Shown in pieces: positions 29,502 through 38,585 of a stretch of 64,000 nucleotides of DNA. How positions within the stretch are numbered: the stretch's first letter is position 1; each line of letters begins with the position of its first letter. A model generated the notes under the pieces. That model was given only the letters and a program-made list of their open reading frames with translations, was not told the DNA's origin and made no database searches. Source of the stretch: Phaeobacter sp. CECT 5382 (GTDB taxonomy: Bacteria > Pseudomonadota > Alphaproteobacteria > Rhodobacterales > Rhodobacteraceae); the NCBI RefSeq assembly GCF_001457775.1, contig NZ_CYSG01000018.1:1-64000 (forward strand), in the 5' to 3' direction. The position numbers were made by a program, and so were the translations under genes.

Positions 29502-29852
29502 ATGCAAAGATTGAGCAATCCACGAACTGGTATTGAACAGGGCGATTTGGTCCTGTTTTCCGAGTTCGACAGTGGTGGCAGTATGTGGACCGGTGAGGGC
29601 GCCCGAGAGCGGCGTAAGCTGGTGAGCTTCAAGGAGGCCTATCGCCGCCCGCCTGCCGTGCAGGTCTCGATCTCGCTCTGGGATATGGACACCAATGCCG
29701 CCATTCGCGCCGAGTTGGTAGCCGAGAATATCACTAGCACGGATTTTGAAGTGGTGTTCCGCACTTGGGGAGACAGCCGCATTGCCCGCCTCCGCGCCGC
29801 CTGGACCGCTATTGGAGAGCTGCCCTTTGAGGATGACTGGGACGTGGGCTGA
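29502..29852 (+). CDS. H-type lectin domain protein
   Basis: A 116-residue protein. After a short N-terminal part (TGIEQGDLVLFSEF), residues about 45-110 form an H-type lectin domain (PPAVQVSISLWDMD, then STDFEVVFRTWGDSRIARLR and WTAIG). H-type lectins of animals bind N-acetylgalactosamine; small free-standing forms are common in roseobacters, with unknown roles. There is no signal peptide, so it appears cytosolic. The RBS is weak. It follows the atp terminator. The opposite strand also has a long open frame, but only this one shows a known fold. Confidence 0.8.
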   Translation: MQRLSNPRTGIEQGDLVLFSEFDSGGSMWTGEGARERRKLVSFKEAYRRPPAVQVSISLWDMDTNAAIRAELVAENITSTDFEVVFRTWGDSRIARLRAAWTAIGELPFEDDWDVG

Positions 29853-30054
29853 GGCCTGACGGCGCATTGGGGGCTTTTGTCAACCCTGGTCAAAGGCCGC
29901 CTCGTGTTGGTCTTATGTAATGGCGAATGTCCGCTGTGCGGACTTAGCTGCCTTTCGAGCCATTGTCGCGAAAGTCAGTTTCAATGCGGGTTTTGCCGTC
30001 CGCCTTTGGTAAACGGCTTTTTCAGCGCTAGCCGCGGATGACTAAGATCGAAGA

Positions 30055-30702
30055 ATGAGAAAACCTGTTGTGCTTCGTGGTTACCAGTTCAGCGTCTACA
30101 ATCGCATTGCGCGCGTGGCGCTGCACGAGAAGGGCGTACCCTATGAAACGGAGGAAGTTGATCCATTTGCGATCGACATTCCACGAGACTATTTGAAGCG
30201 CCACCCGTTTCGCCGCGTACCCGTCCTGAGCCATGGCGAATTTGACGTATATGAAACGGCAGCAATCACTCGCTACGTCGATGCTGCTTTTGGTGGTCCG
30301 GACCTAATGCCAACCAGAGCCGAGGTTCTCGCACGTGTGACGCAAGTCGTTTCAATTATGGACATTTATGGCTACCGCCCCATGGTTCGACAGGTGTTCG
30401 CGCACCGTGTATTCCGCCCGGCAGCTGGTGAACAGAGCAACAAAACCGAGATTGCAGCCGGTATCGAAGCCTCGCTCCCCGTTCTAGGCGCATTAGATGC
30501 GCTGGTGTCCGAGGGCCATGTCCTCGACGGTCGGACCTTTACGCTTGCTGATTGCCACCTTGCACCAATGATTGCATACTTCGTCCAAGCGCCGGAAGGC
30601 GCGATGGCATTGAGCAAGTATTCCGCACTTGCCGATTGGTGGGAAAGCGCCTCACAGCGCCCAAGCATCGAAGCAACTGACCCAGGTCTTCCGCTTGGCT
30701 AA
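30055..30702 (+). CDS. Glutathione S-transferase family protein
   Basis: A 215-residue protein with the two GST domains. The thioredoxin-like N-terminal domain has LRGYQFSVYNRIARVALHEK, the cis-Pro motif RRVPVLSHG, and the glutathione gamma-Glu contact YETAAITRYVD. The helical C-terminal domain contains the folding motif DGRTFTLADCHLAPMI. It likely conjugates or reduces small electrophiles with glutathione in the cytosol; the substrate cannot be assigned. Base composition is somewhat lower in GC than its neighbours, which may hint at separate ancestry. Confidence 0.88.
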   Translation: MRKPVVLRGYQFSVYNRIARVALHEKGVPYETEEVDPFAIDIPRDYLKRHPFRRVPVLSHGEFDVYETAAITRYVDAAFGGPDLMPTRAEVLARVTQVVSIMDIYGYRPMVRQVFAHRVFRPAAGEQSNKTEIAAGIEASLPVLGALDALVSEGHVLDGRTFTLADCHLAPMIAYFVQAPEGAMALSKYSALADWWESASQRPSIEATDPGLPLG

Positions 30703-30825
30703 GATCGTGTCTGGGGGTAAAAGCAGCCATCCGTGAATTCTGCAGCATCCTGCAATTTGGGCTCATTGCAGACATTGAAGAACAAGATGACGCGTCACAG
30801 CATTGTCGACCACACTCGATACGAA

Positions 30826-30858
30826 AAAGGCCCCGGCAGATAGCTGCGCGGGGCCTTT
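30826..30858 (-). terminator. Rho-independent terminator of prs
   Basis: AAAGGCCCCG and CGGGGCCTTT are exact complements around a 13-base loop. On the minus strand the hairpin is followed by a T run, 20 bases after the prs stop. The symmetric A/T flanks could also let it end the GST gene on the plus strand. Confidence 0.82.
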
Positions 30859-30878
30859 CAAAATGGTCTGAGAGGGAC

Positions 30879-31901
30879 TCAGGCCCCGTTGGAGCCAAGG
30901 GACTCGTAGATCGGGATCAGGGTCTTGTCTTCAAACAGGGAGGATACAGAGGTGCCATGCCAGATATTCAGAATGGCCTGTGTAAACAGCGGTGCTGTTG
31001 GCAGGATCCGGATATTGGGCGCTGCCAGTACAGCCTCGGTGGGTTGAATGGAATCGGTCAACACCAGTGACTTCATTACCGAGTTGCTGACGCGTTCCAC
31101 AGCAGGGCCGCTCATCACACCGTGTGTGATATAGGCGTGTACTTCCTTGGCGCCATTGTCGAGCAGCACCTGGGCCGCCTTGCACAATGTACCGGCAGTG
31201 TCGCACATATCGTCGATGATCAGGCAGATCTTGTCGGTGACGTCACCAATGACGGTCATCTCGGCGACTTCGCCGGCCTTTTCGCGACGCTTGTCGACAA
31301 TCGACAAAGGCGCGTTGATCCGTTTGGCCAGCTCACGTGCACGCGCAACACCGCCAACGTCGGGAGAGACCACCATGAGATCGTCCATCCGATCCTTGAA
31401 CTGGTTTTTCACGTCCAGCGCAAAGATTGGCGAGGCATAGAGGTTGTCGACAGGGATATCAAAGAAACCCTGAATTTGGGCAGCATGCAGATCCATTGTC
31501 AGGACCCGCTCGATGCCGGCTCCGGTGAGCATGTTCGCAACCAATTTGGCAGAAATGGGTGTGCGGGCCTTGGTGCGGCGGTCCTGACGGGCGTAGCCGA
31601 AATAGGGGATCACGGCGGTGATCCGCTGGGCTGACGAGCGGCGCAGCGCATCAGAGATGATCAGCAGCTCCATCAGGTTGTCATTCGCCGGATTGGAGGT
31701 CGGCTGAATGATGAACATGTCCTCTCCGCGGACGTTTTCGTAAACCTCAACAAAGATTTCGCCATCGTTGAAACGTTCAACACGTGCATCCACCAGTCCC
31801 TGGTCGACACCGCGGTGCATGCTCATACGGCGGGCAATGGTTTTGGCAAGCGGGAGGTTGGCGTTCCCAGCGATAAGCTTGGGTTCGTTCAAAGTCGGCA
31901 T
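30879..31901 (-). CDS. prs: Ribose-phosphate pyrophosphokinase (PRPP synthase)
   Basis: A 340-residue enzyme making phosphoribosyl pyrophosphate from ribose 5-phosphate and ATP, for nucleotide, histidine and tryptophan synthesis. The flexible-loop motif [19 protein letters not shown]-type segment and the PRPP-binding loop [12 protein letters not shown] are both present; the usual Ile of that loop is Cys here. The ATG at 31901 ([19 protein letters not shown]) follows GGGGATA and gives the family length, although the frame is open upstream. It is monocistronic. Confidence 0.97.
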   Translation of the reverse strand: MPTLNEPKLIAGNANLPLAKTIARRMSMHRGVDQGLVDARVERFNDGEIFVEVYENVRGEDMFIIQPTSNPANDNLMELLIISDALRRSSAQRITAVIPYFGYARQDRRTKARTPISAKLVANMLTGAGIERVLTMDLHAAQIQGFFDIPVDNLYASPIFALDVKNQFKDRMDDLMVVSPDVGGVARARELAKRINAPLSIVDKRREKAGEVAEMTVIGDVTDKICLIIDDMCDTAGTLCKAAQVLLDNGAKEVHAYITHGVMSGPAVERVSNSVMKSLVLTDSIQPTEAVLAAPNIRILPTAPLFTQAILNIWHGTSVSSLFEDKTLIPIYESLGSNGA

Positions 31902-32007
31902 TGGCTGATATCCCCGGCAGCAATGGCTATGTGACAGATTCGTGATCTTGCTCACCGCTTAGCATGCGCGTAGCGTCCAGCCTAGTTCTAAGCTGGAGAA
32001 AACCACC

Positions 32008-32601
32008 ATGGCGACCATTGATTACTATTTCTCGACCCTGTCACCCTATGCATATCTGGCCGGAACCCGGCTGGAAGAGGCGATGGCGCGCCAGAATGCG
32101 CAGGTGAATTACAAACCACTGGATATCATGGCGCTATTTGGTCGCACCGGAGGTACAGCCCCCAAGGAACGTCACGTCTCTCGGCAGGAGTACCGGTTGA
32201 TCGAGATGGAACGGCAGGCGAAAAAGTCAGGCATGGTGATCAATCTGAAACCTGCCCATTGGCCAACCAACGCGGCGCCGTCGTCTTATGCGATTATCGC
32301 AGCTCAGACGGCTGGTGGCGGCGATATGGGCGCATTGGTGCACGGGCTGCTGCGGGCGGTCTGGGCTGAAGATCGCGATATCGCGCAGGACGACGTGATC
32401 AAGGATTGTTTGCAAAACGCCGGCTTCGACCCCGCACTGGCGGAGAGCGGGCTTTTGGCCGGCGCGGAGAGATATGCGCAAAACCTCGAGGATGCGGTAA
32501 AGGCCGGTGTCTTTGGCGCGCCGTTCTATGTGACGGCTGATGGGGCACGGTTCTGGGGGCAAGATCGGATCGAGGATCTGGAACAGCATATCGCAGGTTA
32601 G
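32008..32601 (+). CDS. 2-hydroxychromene-2-carboxylate isomerase / DsbA-family (kappa GST-like)
   Basis: A 197-residue thioredoxin-fold protein of the kappa-GST/HCCA isomerase group. YYFSTLSPYAYLAG contains the catalytic Ser in the place of the DsbA Cys, and VKAGVFGAPFYVTADGARFWGQDRIEDL is the conserved C-terminal part. In aromatic degradation the enzyme isomerises a hydroxychromene carboxylate using glutathione, but here no aromatic-pathway genes are near, so the true substrate is open. It is followed closely by an alpha/beta hydrolase in the same direction. Confidence 0.87.
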   Translation: MATIDYYFSTLSPYAYLAGTRLEEAMARQNAQVNYKPLDIMALFGRTGGTAPKERHVSRQEYRLIEMERQAKKSGMVINLKPAHWPTNAAPSSYAIIAAQTAGGGDMGALVHGLLRAVWAEDRDIAQDDVIKDCLQNAGFDPALAESGLLAGAERYAQNLEDAVKAGVFGAPFYVTADGARFWGQDRIEDLEQHIAG

Positions 32602-32634
32602 GTCAACAAAGGGTATGAAACAAAGGATGGCATT

Positions 32635-33438
32635 TTGAGCGAGATCTATTCGCGAAGTTTTGGGGCAGGTGCCCGCCGGGTTCTGGCGGTGCATTGCTCG
32701 CTGGCGCATTCCGGTGCCTGGCGCGCACTGGCAGCCGCAATGCAGGATGAGATCACCCTGACCGGTTTTGACATGTATTCCCACGGGCGCAGCCCAGACT
32801 GGGACGGGCAGGGCAATTTCCAAACTGCCAATGTTGAGGCTGGCCTTCAGCTGTTGCAGGCAGAGGAGGAACCGGTCGATCTGGTCGGGCATTCTTTTGG
32901 GGCGACCGTCGCGTTGCGTATGGCCCGCGCCCGCCCGGATCTGGTAAAAAGCCTCACGCTGATTGAGCCGGTTCTGTTTGCTGTGACGCGGGCTGAAGCC
33001 CCGGAGGCGCAGGCCGCATTGGAGGCTGAAGAGGCGCCCTTTGCCGAGTTCTACGCCGCAGGAGATCTGGAGAACGCGACGCGGTTCTTTAACCGCATGT
33101 GGGGCACGGGGGAGCCAAAGTGGCCGGATCTGCCGGAACAGGCCCGCGCTGCGATGATCCGCGCCATGAAGGTGGTTCCGGCCAGCCATGATACGCTCTA
33201 TCTGGACGATATCGGCTTGCTGGCTCCCGGCGGGCTGGATCTGGTCTCTATGCCAGTTTTGCTGCTGAGCGGTGGCAAAAGCCAGGCTGTGATGCCGCTG
33301 ATCAATGACGGGCTGGTCCGTCGCTTGAAACATGCCAAGGCGCTGGTCGTGCCGGAGGCCGGGCATATGTTGCCGATCACGCATGCTGAAACGACGGCGG
33401 AAATCCTGCGCAGCTTTTGGGCGGATTTGGAGCGCTAG
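32635..33438 (+). CDS. Alpha/beta hydrolase
   Basis: A 267-residue hydrolase with a nucleophile elbow DLVGHSFGATVAL (Ser87) and a catalytic His in VPEAGHMLPITH near the C-terminus; a family acid is likely in the VLLLSGGKSQ region. The start appears to be TTG at 32635, eight bases after AAGGA; no ATG fits as well. It lies 33 bases after the isomerase-like gene, so the pair is probably co-transcribed. The substrate is unknown. Confidence 0.85.
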   Translation: MSEIYSRSFGAGARRVLAVHCSLAHSGAWRALAAAMQDEITLTGFDMYSHGRSPDWDGQGNFQTANVEAGLQLLQAEEEPVDLVGHSFGATVALRMARARPDLVKSLTLIEPVLFAVTRAEAPEAQAALEAEEAPFAEFYAAGDLENATRFFNRMWGTGEPKWPDLPEQARAAMIRAMKVVPASHDTLYLDDIGLLAPGGLDLVSMPVLLLSGGKSQAVMPLINDGLVRRLKHAKALVVPEAGHMLPITHAETTAEILRSFWADLER

Positions 33439-33510
33439 TTTGGAGCGCTAGGTTGAGCCCCATGCATGGATCTGCATTTCTACCTAACGAGCAAAAAACG
33501 TAACGACTAC

Positions 33511-33543
33511 AAAAACACCCCGGCTTGGGCCGGGGTGTTTTTG
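33511..33543. terminator. Bidirectional rho-independent terminator
   Basis: AACACCCCGGC pairs with GCCGGGGTGTT around a short TTGG loop, with an A run before and a T run after. It separates the plus-strand hydrolase from the minus-strand threonine aldolase and can serve both. Confidence 0.85.
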
Positions 33544-33601
33544 TATTTGGTTTGGACATCAGGCCAAGTTTTATCGCAGATATACCTCGGCAAGATACCG
33601 G

Positions 33602-34648
33602 TCAGATCAGGTTGAGAAACTGATCAATCTGATCGCGGCTGATGGCCCAATCACAGACAAAACGCGCTGCAACCAGCTCGTCTGGGTTGCCTTCCAGCGG
33701 TCCATCCCACAGGTGATAAGAGGCACCATTGTCGTATAGGCGCTGATGCGTTGCCCGAGGCAGGGCAGCAAAGATCATATTGGCCTGTGGGTCATGCAGG
33801 AAGGGAGCGCCCTTCTGGTGCAGACCAGCAGTCAGCGTAGCGCAATTGGCATTGGCCGCGCGGGCGTTCGTCAGCCACAGATCATCCGTCAGATAGGCCA
33901 GCATCTGCGCCGACAGGTAGCGATGTTTGGAAAACAGATGGCCACCGCGCTTGCGCCGCAGCTCAAATTCCCAGGCGTGCTTGGGATCAAAGAAGATCAC
34001 CGCCTCGACCCCCATGAGTCCGTTCTTGGTGCCGCCAAACGACACCGCGTTGACGCCAGCTTTCCAGGTCATCTCGGCCGGGGTGCAGTCCAGCGCCACC
34101 AGGGCATTGGTGAATCTCGCGCCGTCCATATGCAGTGGCAGGCCGAATTCGCGCGTGACCGCCGATAGCGCTTGCAGCTCTGCCAGCGAATAGATGGTGC
34201 CGCGTTCGGTCACCTGCGTCAGCGAGACTGGGCCGCGCTGCGGGCCGTGCACGCCGCGGGTTTCTTCCTTGGCAATGGTTGCGCGCAGGGCTTCGGGTGT
34301 CATCTTGTCGTCAAAGCCGGGGGCGCCAGGCACAAGCGTCAGCTTGGCACCACCAGTATAGAACTCAGGCGCGTTGCACTCGTCTTCGTGGATATGCGCG
34401 GTGGGGGTGCAAAAGATCGTCTCAAACGGTTTGCACAGGGTTGCCAGCGCCAATGAATTTGCCGCAGTGCCCGTTGCCACCAGGTACACGGCAGCGTCAG
34501 GGGCCTCAAAGATCTCGCGGATGCGGGTGGTGACCTGTTCCATCTCGGCATCTGCGCCATAGCCCATGGCGTAGCCTGTGTTTGCCTCCGTCAGGGCCTG
34601 AAGCACCTGCGCAGGGATGGGGCCGGAATTGTCAGAGGCAAAAAACAT
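33602..34648 (-). CDS. Low-specificity L-threonine aldolase
   Basis: A 348-residue fold-type I PLP enzyme of the beta-eliminating lyase family. It begins FFASDNSGPIPAQVLQAL; the PLP Lys is in AVSFGGTKNGLMG; LPLHMDGARFTNAL contains the cofactor Asp. It splits threonine or allo-threonine into glycine and acetaldehyde. It overlaps ycgN by one base (the ATG at 34648), forming an operon ribF-ycgN-aldolase on the minus strand. Function is clear at the family level; stereospecificity is not. Confidence 0.9.
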   Translation of the reverse strand: MFFASDNSGPIPAQVLQALTEANTGYAMGYGADAEMEQVTTRIREIFEAPDAAVYLVATGTAANSLALATLCKPFETIFCTPTAHIHEDECNAPEFYTGGAKLTLVPGAPGFDDKMTPEALRATIAKEETRGVHGPQRGPVSLTQVTERGTIYSLAELQALSAVTREFGLPLHMDGARFTNALVALDCTPAEMTWKAGVNAVSFGGTKNGLMGVEAVIFFDPKHAWEFELRRKRGGHLFSKHRYLSAQMLAYLTDDLWLTNARAANANCATLTAGLHQKGAPFLHDPQANMIFAALPRATHQRLYDNGASYHLWDGPLEGNPDELVAARFVCDWAISRDQIDQFLNLI

Positions 34649-35118
34649 CAGATAGGCTCCTCGATGATGTGGTCTTCCCAGTCTTCTTCCGGGGTGTCGA
34701 ATTCGGAAACGGTCCAGCCGCGCACCGAAACACCTGCCGCATGCACACTGTCGGGATCACCGGTCAGCAGCGGATGCCATTGCGGCAGGGGCTTGCCCTC
34801 CCAGAGCAGACGATAGGCGCAGGTCTGCGGCATCCAATAGGCATGCGTGTCAAGATTATCGGGCTTTAGCACGATGCATTCGGGAATGAACTGGTGGCGG
34901 TTTTCATAATGCGCACAGCGACATGTGGCGTCATCCAGCAGGCGGCAGGCGACACGGGTGAGGGCAACCTCGCCACTGTCTTCGTCCTCCAGCTTGTTGA
35001 GGCAGCATTTGCCACAGCCGTCGCACAGCGCTTCCCATTCCTGATCGTTGAGTTTTGCCAGCGGTTTCTTTTCCCAGAACCGTTTGCCCAGACCGCGTCG
35101 GTCGATGCCTTCGCTCAT
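34648..35118 (-). CDS. YcgN family cysteine-cluster protein (UPF0260)
   Basis: A 156-residue protein with conserved cysteine motifs CDGCGKCC (residues 32-39) and CRLLDDATCRCAHYENR, and later Cys residues (PECIVL, QTCAYRLL), fitting the UPF0260/YkgJ CxxCxxCC zinc- or iron-cluster family. The biochemical role is unknown. It overlaps the ribF stop by 4 bases and the aldolase start by one base, so the three are translationally coupled. Confidence 0.88.
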   Translation of the reverse strand: MSEGIDRRGLGKRFWEKKPLAKLNDQEWEALCDGCGKCCLNKLEDEDSGEVALTRVACRLLDDATCRCAHYENRHQFIPECIVLKPDNLDTHAYWMPQTCAYRLLWEGKPLPQWHPLLTGDPDSVHAAGVSVRGWTVSEFDTPEEDWEDHIIEEPI

Positions 35119-36074
35119 GGAAGTGCCTTTGTCGGTAGTTGTGCCTCATGATCGAGGATGTCACGGGCACGGGCGCAATCTGTATTCATTTGTGCCACCA
35201 GCCCCTCCAGCCCGTCGAACTTCATTTCGGGGCGCAGATAGTCCACCAGCGCCACCGACAGCGTGGCACCATACAGGTTACCGGTGAAATCAAACAGGAA
35301 GGTTTCAATATTGGGGTGTTCGCCATCAAACATCGGGCGCACACCAACCGAAGCTGCCCCCTGATAACTGCCCTTGTGCGGCCCGTCGAGCACATCGACC
35401 AGCACCGCATAGACACCAAAGGCAGGTGGATGCAGCCCGTCGATCGACATATTGGCCGTTGGGAAACCAAGATCACGGCCGCGTTGCTCGCCGCCGATGA
35501 CTTCGCCCTCGATCCGGTGCCAATGGCTGAGCATGGCGGCTGCGTCGCGGGGGCGTCCCTCGCTGAGAGCGGTGCGAATGGCCGTGGAGGACACCGTATC
35601 TTCTGAATGTTCCATCAGGGGGGCGATGGTGACGCCAAAGCCCATCTCAGAACCATAACGTTTCAGATCCTCAACGGTGCCGCTGCGGCCTTTGCCAAAA
35701 CAGAAATCAGCGCCCACAACCACATGACGCAGGCCCAGACCCTCGGCGATGACCTTGCGGGCGAAATCTTCCGGGGTCAGGCCAGAGAGGGCTGCGTTGA
35801 AATTCAGCTGGTACAGGCGCGAAACGCCGAGTTTTTCCAGACGCGAGGCACGCGCCTCGGGCGACATCAGCCGAAAGGGCGGGGCATTGGGGGAAAAGAA
35901 TTCGCGCGGGTGCGGCTCAAAGGTCATCACGCCCAAAGGCGCGTCTGGTGCAGCAGCGCGTGCCAGATCGATCACCGACTGATGGCCGCGGTGAACCCCG
36001 TCGAAATTGCCGATCGCAACGCTGGCGCCGCGATCTTGCTCTTCCACAAATTGATAGTCTCGTATGATGCGCAT
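35115..36074 (-). CDS. ribF: Bifunctional riboflavin kinase / FAD synthetase
   Basis: A 319-residue enzyme that makes FMN from riboflavin and then FAD. The N-terminal FAD synthetase half has SVAIGNFDGVHRGHQ (HxGH nucleotidyltransferase motif) and the SSTAIR segment. The C-terminal kinase half has IGGEQRGRDLGFPTANM, the conserved PTAN flavokinase motif. Length is typical. It is the first gene of a minus-strand operon with ycgN and threonine aldolase. No FMN riboswitch is seen upstream. Confidence 0.95.
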   Translation of the reverse strand: MRIIRDYQFVEEQDRGASVAIGNFDGVHRGHQSVIDLARAAAPDAPLGVMTFEPHPREFFSPNAPPFRLMSPEARASRLEKLGVSRLYQLNFNAALSGLTPEDFARKVIAEGLGLRHVVVGADFCFGKGRSGTVEDLKRYGSEMGFGVTIAPLMEHSEDTVSSTAIRTALSEGRPRDAAAMLSHWHRIEGEVIGGEQRGRDLGFPTANMSIDGLHPPAFGVYAVLVDVLDGPHKGSYQGAASVGVRPMFDGEHPNIETFLFDFTGNLYGATLSVALVDYLRPEMKFDGLEGLVAQMNTDCARARDILDHEAQLPTKALP

Positions 36075-36204
36075 AGGAACTGCCTAGCGCCCATGCGAGG
36101 GGCTTGCAAGCGCCTGATCACCAAGACAACGCACTGGGTTCGCCATCGCGCGGTGCCATCTCTTTAGCTGCTGCTAAAATGCATTCTCAGACAAGCAAAG
36201 GTGC

Positions 36205-36648
36205 CTAGTCGAACTTGCGCGAGGGGGCCATGACCATGGCCTCGCCGACCAGAACCTTTTTGCCATCGACCATGCAGCGGCAATCCAGTTTGACCCGGCG
36301 TTTGTCGATGATGATATCGGTCACTTCGACCTCGGCCAGAACCAGATCACCGGGGCGCACGGGGGCGAGGAATTTCAGCGACTGGCTCATGTAGATGGTG
36401 CCGTGGCCGGGCAGTTGCTCACCGATGACGGCAGAGATCAGACCCGCTGTCAGCATCCCATGGGCGATACGGCCCTGAAAGATGGTGTCCTGTGCATAGT
36501 CATCGTCCAGGTGCACCGGATTGCGGTCGGTGGAGACCTGCGAGAACATCTCGATATCCTCATCGGTGATCACTTTGCGGACAAAGCGTGTCATGCCCAT
36601 TTCGATGTCTTCGATGCAGATGGTTCCGCGTGGCATGTTGTCCAACAT
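36205..36648 (-). CDS. MaoC-like (R)-specific enoyl-CoA hydratase domain protein
   Basis: A 147-residue hot-dog-fold protein. The hydratase motif is clear: FSQVSTDRNPVHLDDDYAQ contains the catalytic Asp and His, and FQGRIAHGMLTAGLIS follows. Family members hydrate trans-2-enoyl-CoA to the (R)-3-hydroxy form, supplying polyhydroxyalkanoate synthesis or fatty-acid pathways. I prefer the ATG at 36648, which has GGAGG five bases upstream, over the ATG at 36660, which contains that site. It is monocistronic. Confidence 0.88.
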   Translation of the reverse strand: MLDNMPRGTICIEDIEMGMTRFVRKVITDEDIEMFSQVSTDRNPVHLDDDYAQDTIFQGRIAHGMLTAGLISAVIGEQLPGHGTIYMSQSLKFLAPVRPGDLVLAEVEVTDIIIDKRRVKLDCRCMVDGKKVLVGEAMVMAPSRKFD

Positions 36649-36812
36649 TTGATCCTCCATGAGATCGCCCCGTTGAAGGTGGCTTTGAAATTTTCAGGCG
36701 CTCGGATTGGAGCTGTCGCAACTTTATTACTTTGCAGGTGCAGAAAATCAAGTGGTTTTTCTAGCGCCGTGTCGGGGAGATCAGCGACAAAACGTTGAAA
36801 GATAGCGCAACG

Positions 36813-36840
36813 AAAAACGGCAGAAGCCAAGCTTCTGCCG
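36813..36840 (-). terminator. Rho-independent terminator of the HAD hydrolase gene
   Basis: A perfect 10-bp stem, CGGCAGAAGC and GCTTCTGCCG with a 3-base loop (36818-36840), is followed on the minus strand by TTTTT. It lies 48 bases after the stop of the gene at 36888. Confidence 0.85.
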
Positions 36841-36887
36841 ATCAGGTTTTCGGGTTTTAACTATTTGTAAATAATAGGTTGTTCGCC

Positions 36888-37763
36888 CTATCGCAAAAAG
36901 CCAATGCTATAGGTGGGAGCCGATTGTTCCTGCTCAAGATAGGTGGCTAGGGCCGCGGCATCGGGCTGTTGCGTGGTTTTTGTTTCACTGGCTGCCAGAC
37001 CGCCTGTGATGAAAAGGGAATCGATCCCCTCGCCCATACCACCGGCAATATCCGTATGGGGACCATCGCCAATGGCGAGAATATCGCCATCTGCAATATC
37101 GCTGCCCAGTTCTGCCAGACGGCGGCGCGCGAGGTCGTAGATAGGGGGATGCGGCTTGCCAAAATAAAGGCTCTGGCCGCCCATTTCGGTGTATAGGCGC
37201 GCCAGAGCACCGGCGCACCATTCGCGGGTCTCGCCCCGGTCAACAATGATGTCAGGGTTGGCGCAAAGCAGTTTCAGCCCCTTTTGTTTGGCCAGCAGAA
37301 AATCGGCACGGTTCACATCCGGATCGGCCATGGTGTCAAAGGGGCCGCAGCAGACAATGCCTTCGGCCTCGGCCAGGGAAACACGGGTGATCTCGACCGG
37401 GTTGTGGATGACGTGCAGGGGTTCAAAGAACCCGGCATCGCGCTGCCATTCGCCCATGAAGTAGACCTTGTTGCCAACGGCCCCGGTAAACATTGCGGAG
37501 CGCGCAGAATCGCCAGAGGTGGCAATGGTGTCATAGGCATCGTCCGGCACGCCAAACTCTGCGAGTTGGCTGGCAACACCGGCGCGGGGTTTGGGAGAGT
37601 TGGTCACCAGCACAACCTTGCCGCCTCGGGCGCGGTAGCCCTGGAGGGCAGCGACAGCATCAGGGAAGGCGGTGATGCCATTGTGCACACAGCCCCAGAG
37701 ATCGACAAACAGTGCCTTATAGGGATCAGAAATCTCTGCAAGCGTTTCAATAATGCGGGTCAT
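36888..37763 (-). CDS. HAD-superfamily class IIA hydrolase (NagD-like)
   Basis: A 291-residue phosphatase. HAD motif I is modified (ALFVDLWGCVHNG: the second Asp of DxD is Trp-Gly here, as is usual in this subfamily), motif II is VLVTNSPKPR, and the C-terminal motif is FGKPHPPIYDLA, then ILAIGDGPHTDIAGG. It matches the TIGR01459-type class IIA subgroup of alphaproteobacteria. The substrate is unknown. The start at 37763 follows GGAAAGG. It is monocistronic with its own terminator. Confidence 0.87.
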   Translation of the reverse strand: MTRIIETLAEISDPYKALFVDLWGCVHNGITAFPDAVAALQGYRARGGKVVLVTNSPKPRAGVASQLAEFGVPDDAYDTIATSGDSARSAMFTGAVGNKVYFMGEWQRDAGFFEPLHVIHNPVEITRVSLAEAEGIVCCGPFDTMADPDVNRADFLLAKQKGLKLLCANPDIIVDRGETREWCAGALARLYTEMGGQSLYFGKPHPPIYDLARRRLAELGSDIADGDILAIGDGPHTDIAGGMGEGIDSLFITGGLAASETKTTQQPDAAALATYLEQEQSAPTYSIGFLR

Positions 37764-37871
37764 AAAACGGGCCTTTCCTGTGTGAACCTGGGGGTGTGGC
37801 AATGCAGGCCCAGATATGAACGAGATACTCGCCTTACGCCACTCGGAAAACCCTGCCGGTGGTCAGCGGCG

Positions 37872-37894
37872 TCCTGCCCAAGTGGCAGGATTTT
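37872..37894 (+). terminator. Terminator-like hairpin in the leader region of the glycine-repeat gene
   Basis: TCCTGCC and GGCAGGA form a perfect 7-bp stem with a 5-base loop, followed by TTTT. No plus-strand gene ends here; it lies about 105 bases before the ATG at 37997, so it may be a leader attenuator or a chance hairpin. Confidence 0.35.
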
Positions 37895-37996
37895 GCTCAG
37901 GTTCTTAAATGTCTCAGGAGTAAGGGTTTATTAAACATTCAAAATTAGCCATGTGATAGCGCGCGAACTGTAAAAGCAGTCTGGAAAGGCAGAGCA

Positions 37997-38470
37997 ATGA
38001 GTAACAAAGGTTTCATTCAATTTCTTGCGCCGGCTTTGGCGTCCGCGGTAATTGGAGTTTCAGCCACCCCCGCATTTGCGGCTCACGGGAATCCCTGGGC
38101 AGAAGATGACGATGTTGTCTTTTCTCAGTTCCATGACGAGAACCAGGTCAAGTCTAAAGGCACGCCTGGGCAGGACGAGATGAAGGGCGACAGAGCTCTG
38201 ACAGGGGCAGGCAAAACCGGCTCGGCCAACCGCGGAAGTGGCGGAGGCAGCCTTGGTAACGGCGGCGGTGGCGGCAATGGCGGCGGTGGCAACGGCGGCG
38301 GTGGCAACGGCGGCGGCGGTAACGGCGGCGGTGGCGGCAATGGCGGCGGTGGCAGCGGCGGCGGTGGTAACGGCGGCGGTGGCAATGGCGGCGGTGGCAA
38401 TGGCGGCGGTGGTAACGGCGGCGGTGGCAATGGCGGCGGTGGCAATGGCGGCGGCGGCAACGGACACTGA
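37997..38470 (+). CDS. Secreted glycine-rich repeat protein
   Basis: A 157-residue protein. A signal peptide (residues 1-28, ending ATPAFA) precedes a short acidic unique region (NPWAEDDDVVFSQFHDENQ). From residue about 88 to the end the sequence is almost only GGGGN repeats with one GGGGS unit, finishing NGH. The DNA is a matching array of 15-base units. The ATG has a GGAAAGGCAG site. A flexible exported protein or surface linker is plausible; no catalytic domain is present. The long reading frames on the other frames and strand are consequences of the repeat. Confidence 0.75.
   Translation: MSNKGFIQFLAPALASAVIGVSATPAFAAHGNPWAEDDDVVFSQFHDENQVKSKGTPGQDEMKGDRALTGAGKTGSANRGSGGGSLGNGGGGGNGGGGNGGGGNGGGGNGGGGGNGGGGSGGGGNGGGGNGGGGNGGGGNGGGGNGGGGNGGGGNGH
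38262..38463. repeat. 15-bp tandem repeat encoding GGGGN units
   Basis: About 13 copies of a GGCGGCGGTGGCAAC-type unit with third-base variants (AAC/AAT, GGC/GGT) and two inserted extra Gly codons. All copies keep the reading frame. The array is coding, not an intergenic repeat. Confidence 0.9.
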
Positions 38471-38585
38471 TTGCTTAAATGACAGGACTTTGCAGCTTTT
38501 GTCGGCCCAAGGGGCCACGAAGGCTGCAGAGCCAGAACCGGCGGCGCTCCGGCGCCGCTGGTCATTGCTCCTGAAGCAAGAAAGC

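Noticed and set aside
29427-29867. A 146-residue minus-strand frame opposite the H-type lectin gene
   Set aside because: No recognisable domain, and it overlaps the atp terminator side; the plus frame matches a known fold.
38125-38565. Proline-repeat and Ala-repeat frames over the glycine-repeat gene
   Set aside because: They are other-frame readings of the 15-bp repeat; only the glycine frame has a signal peptide and a proper start.
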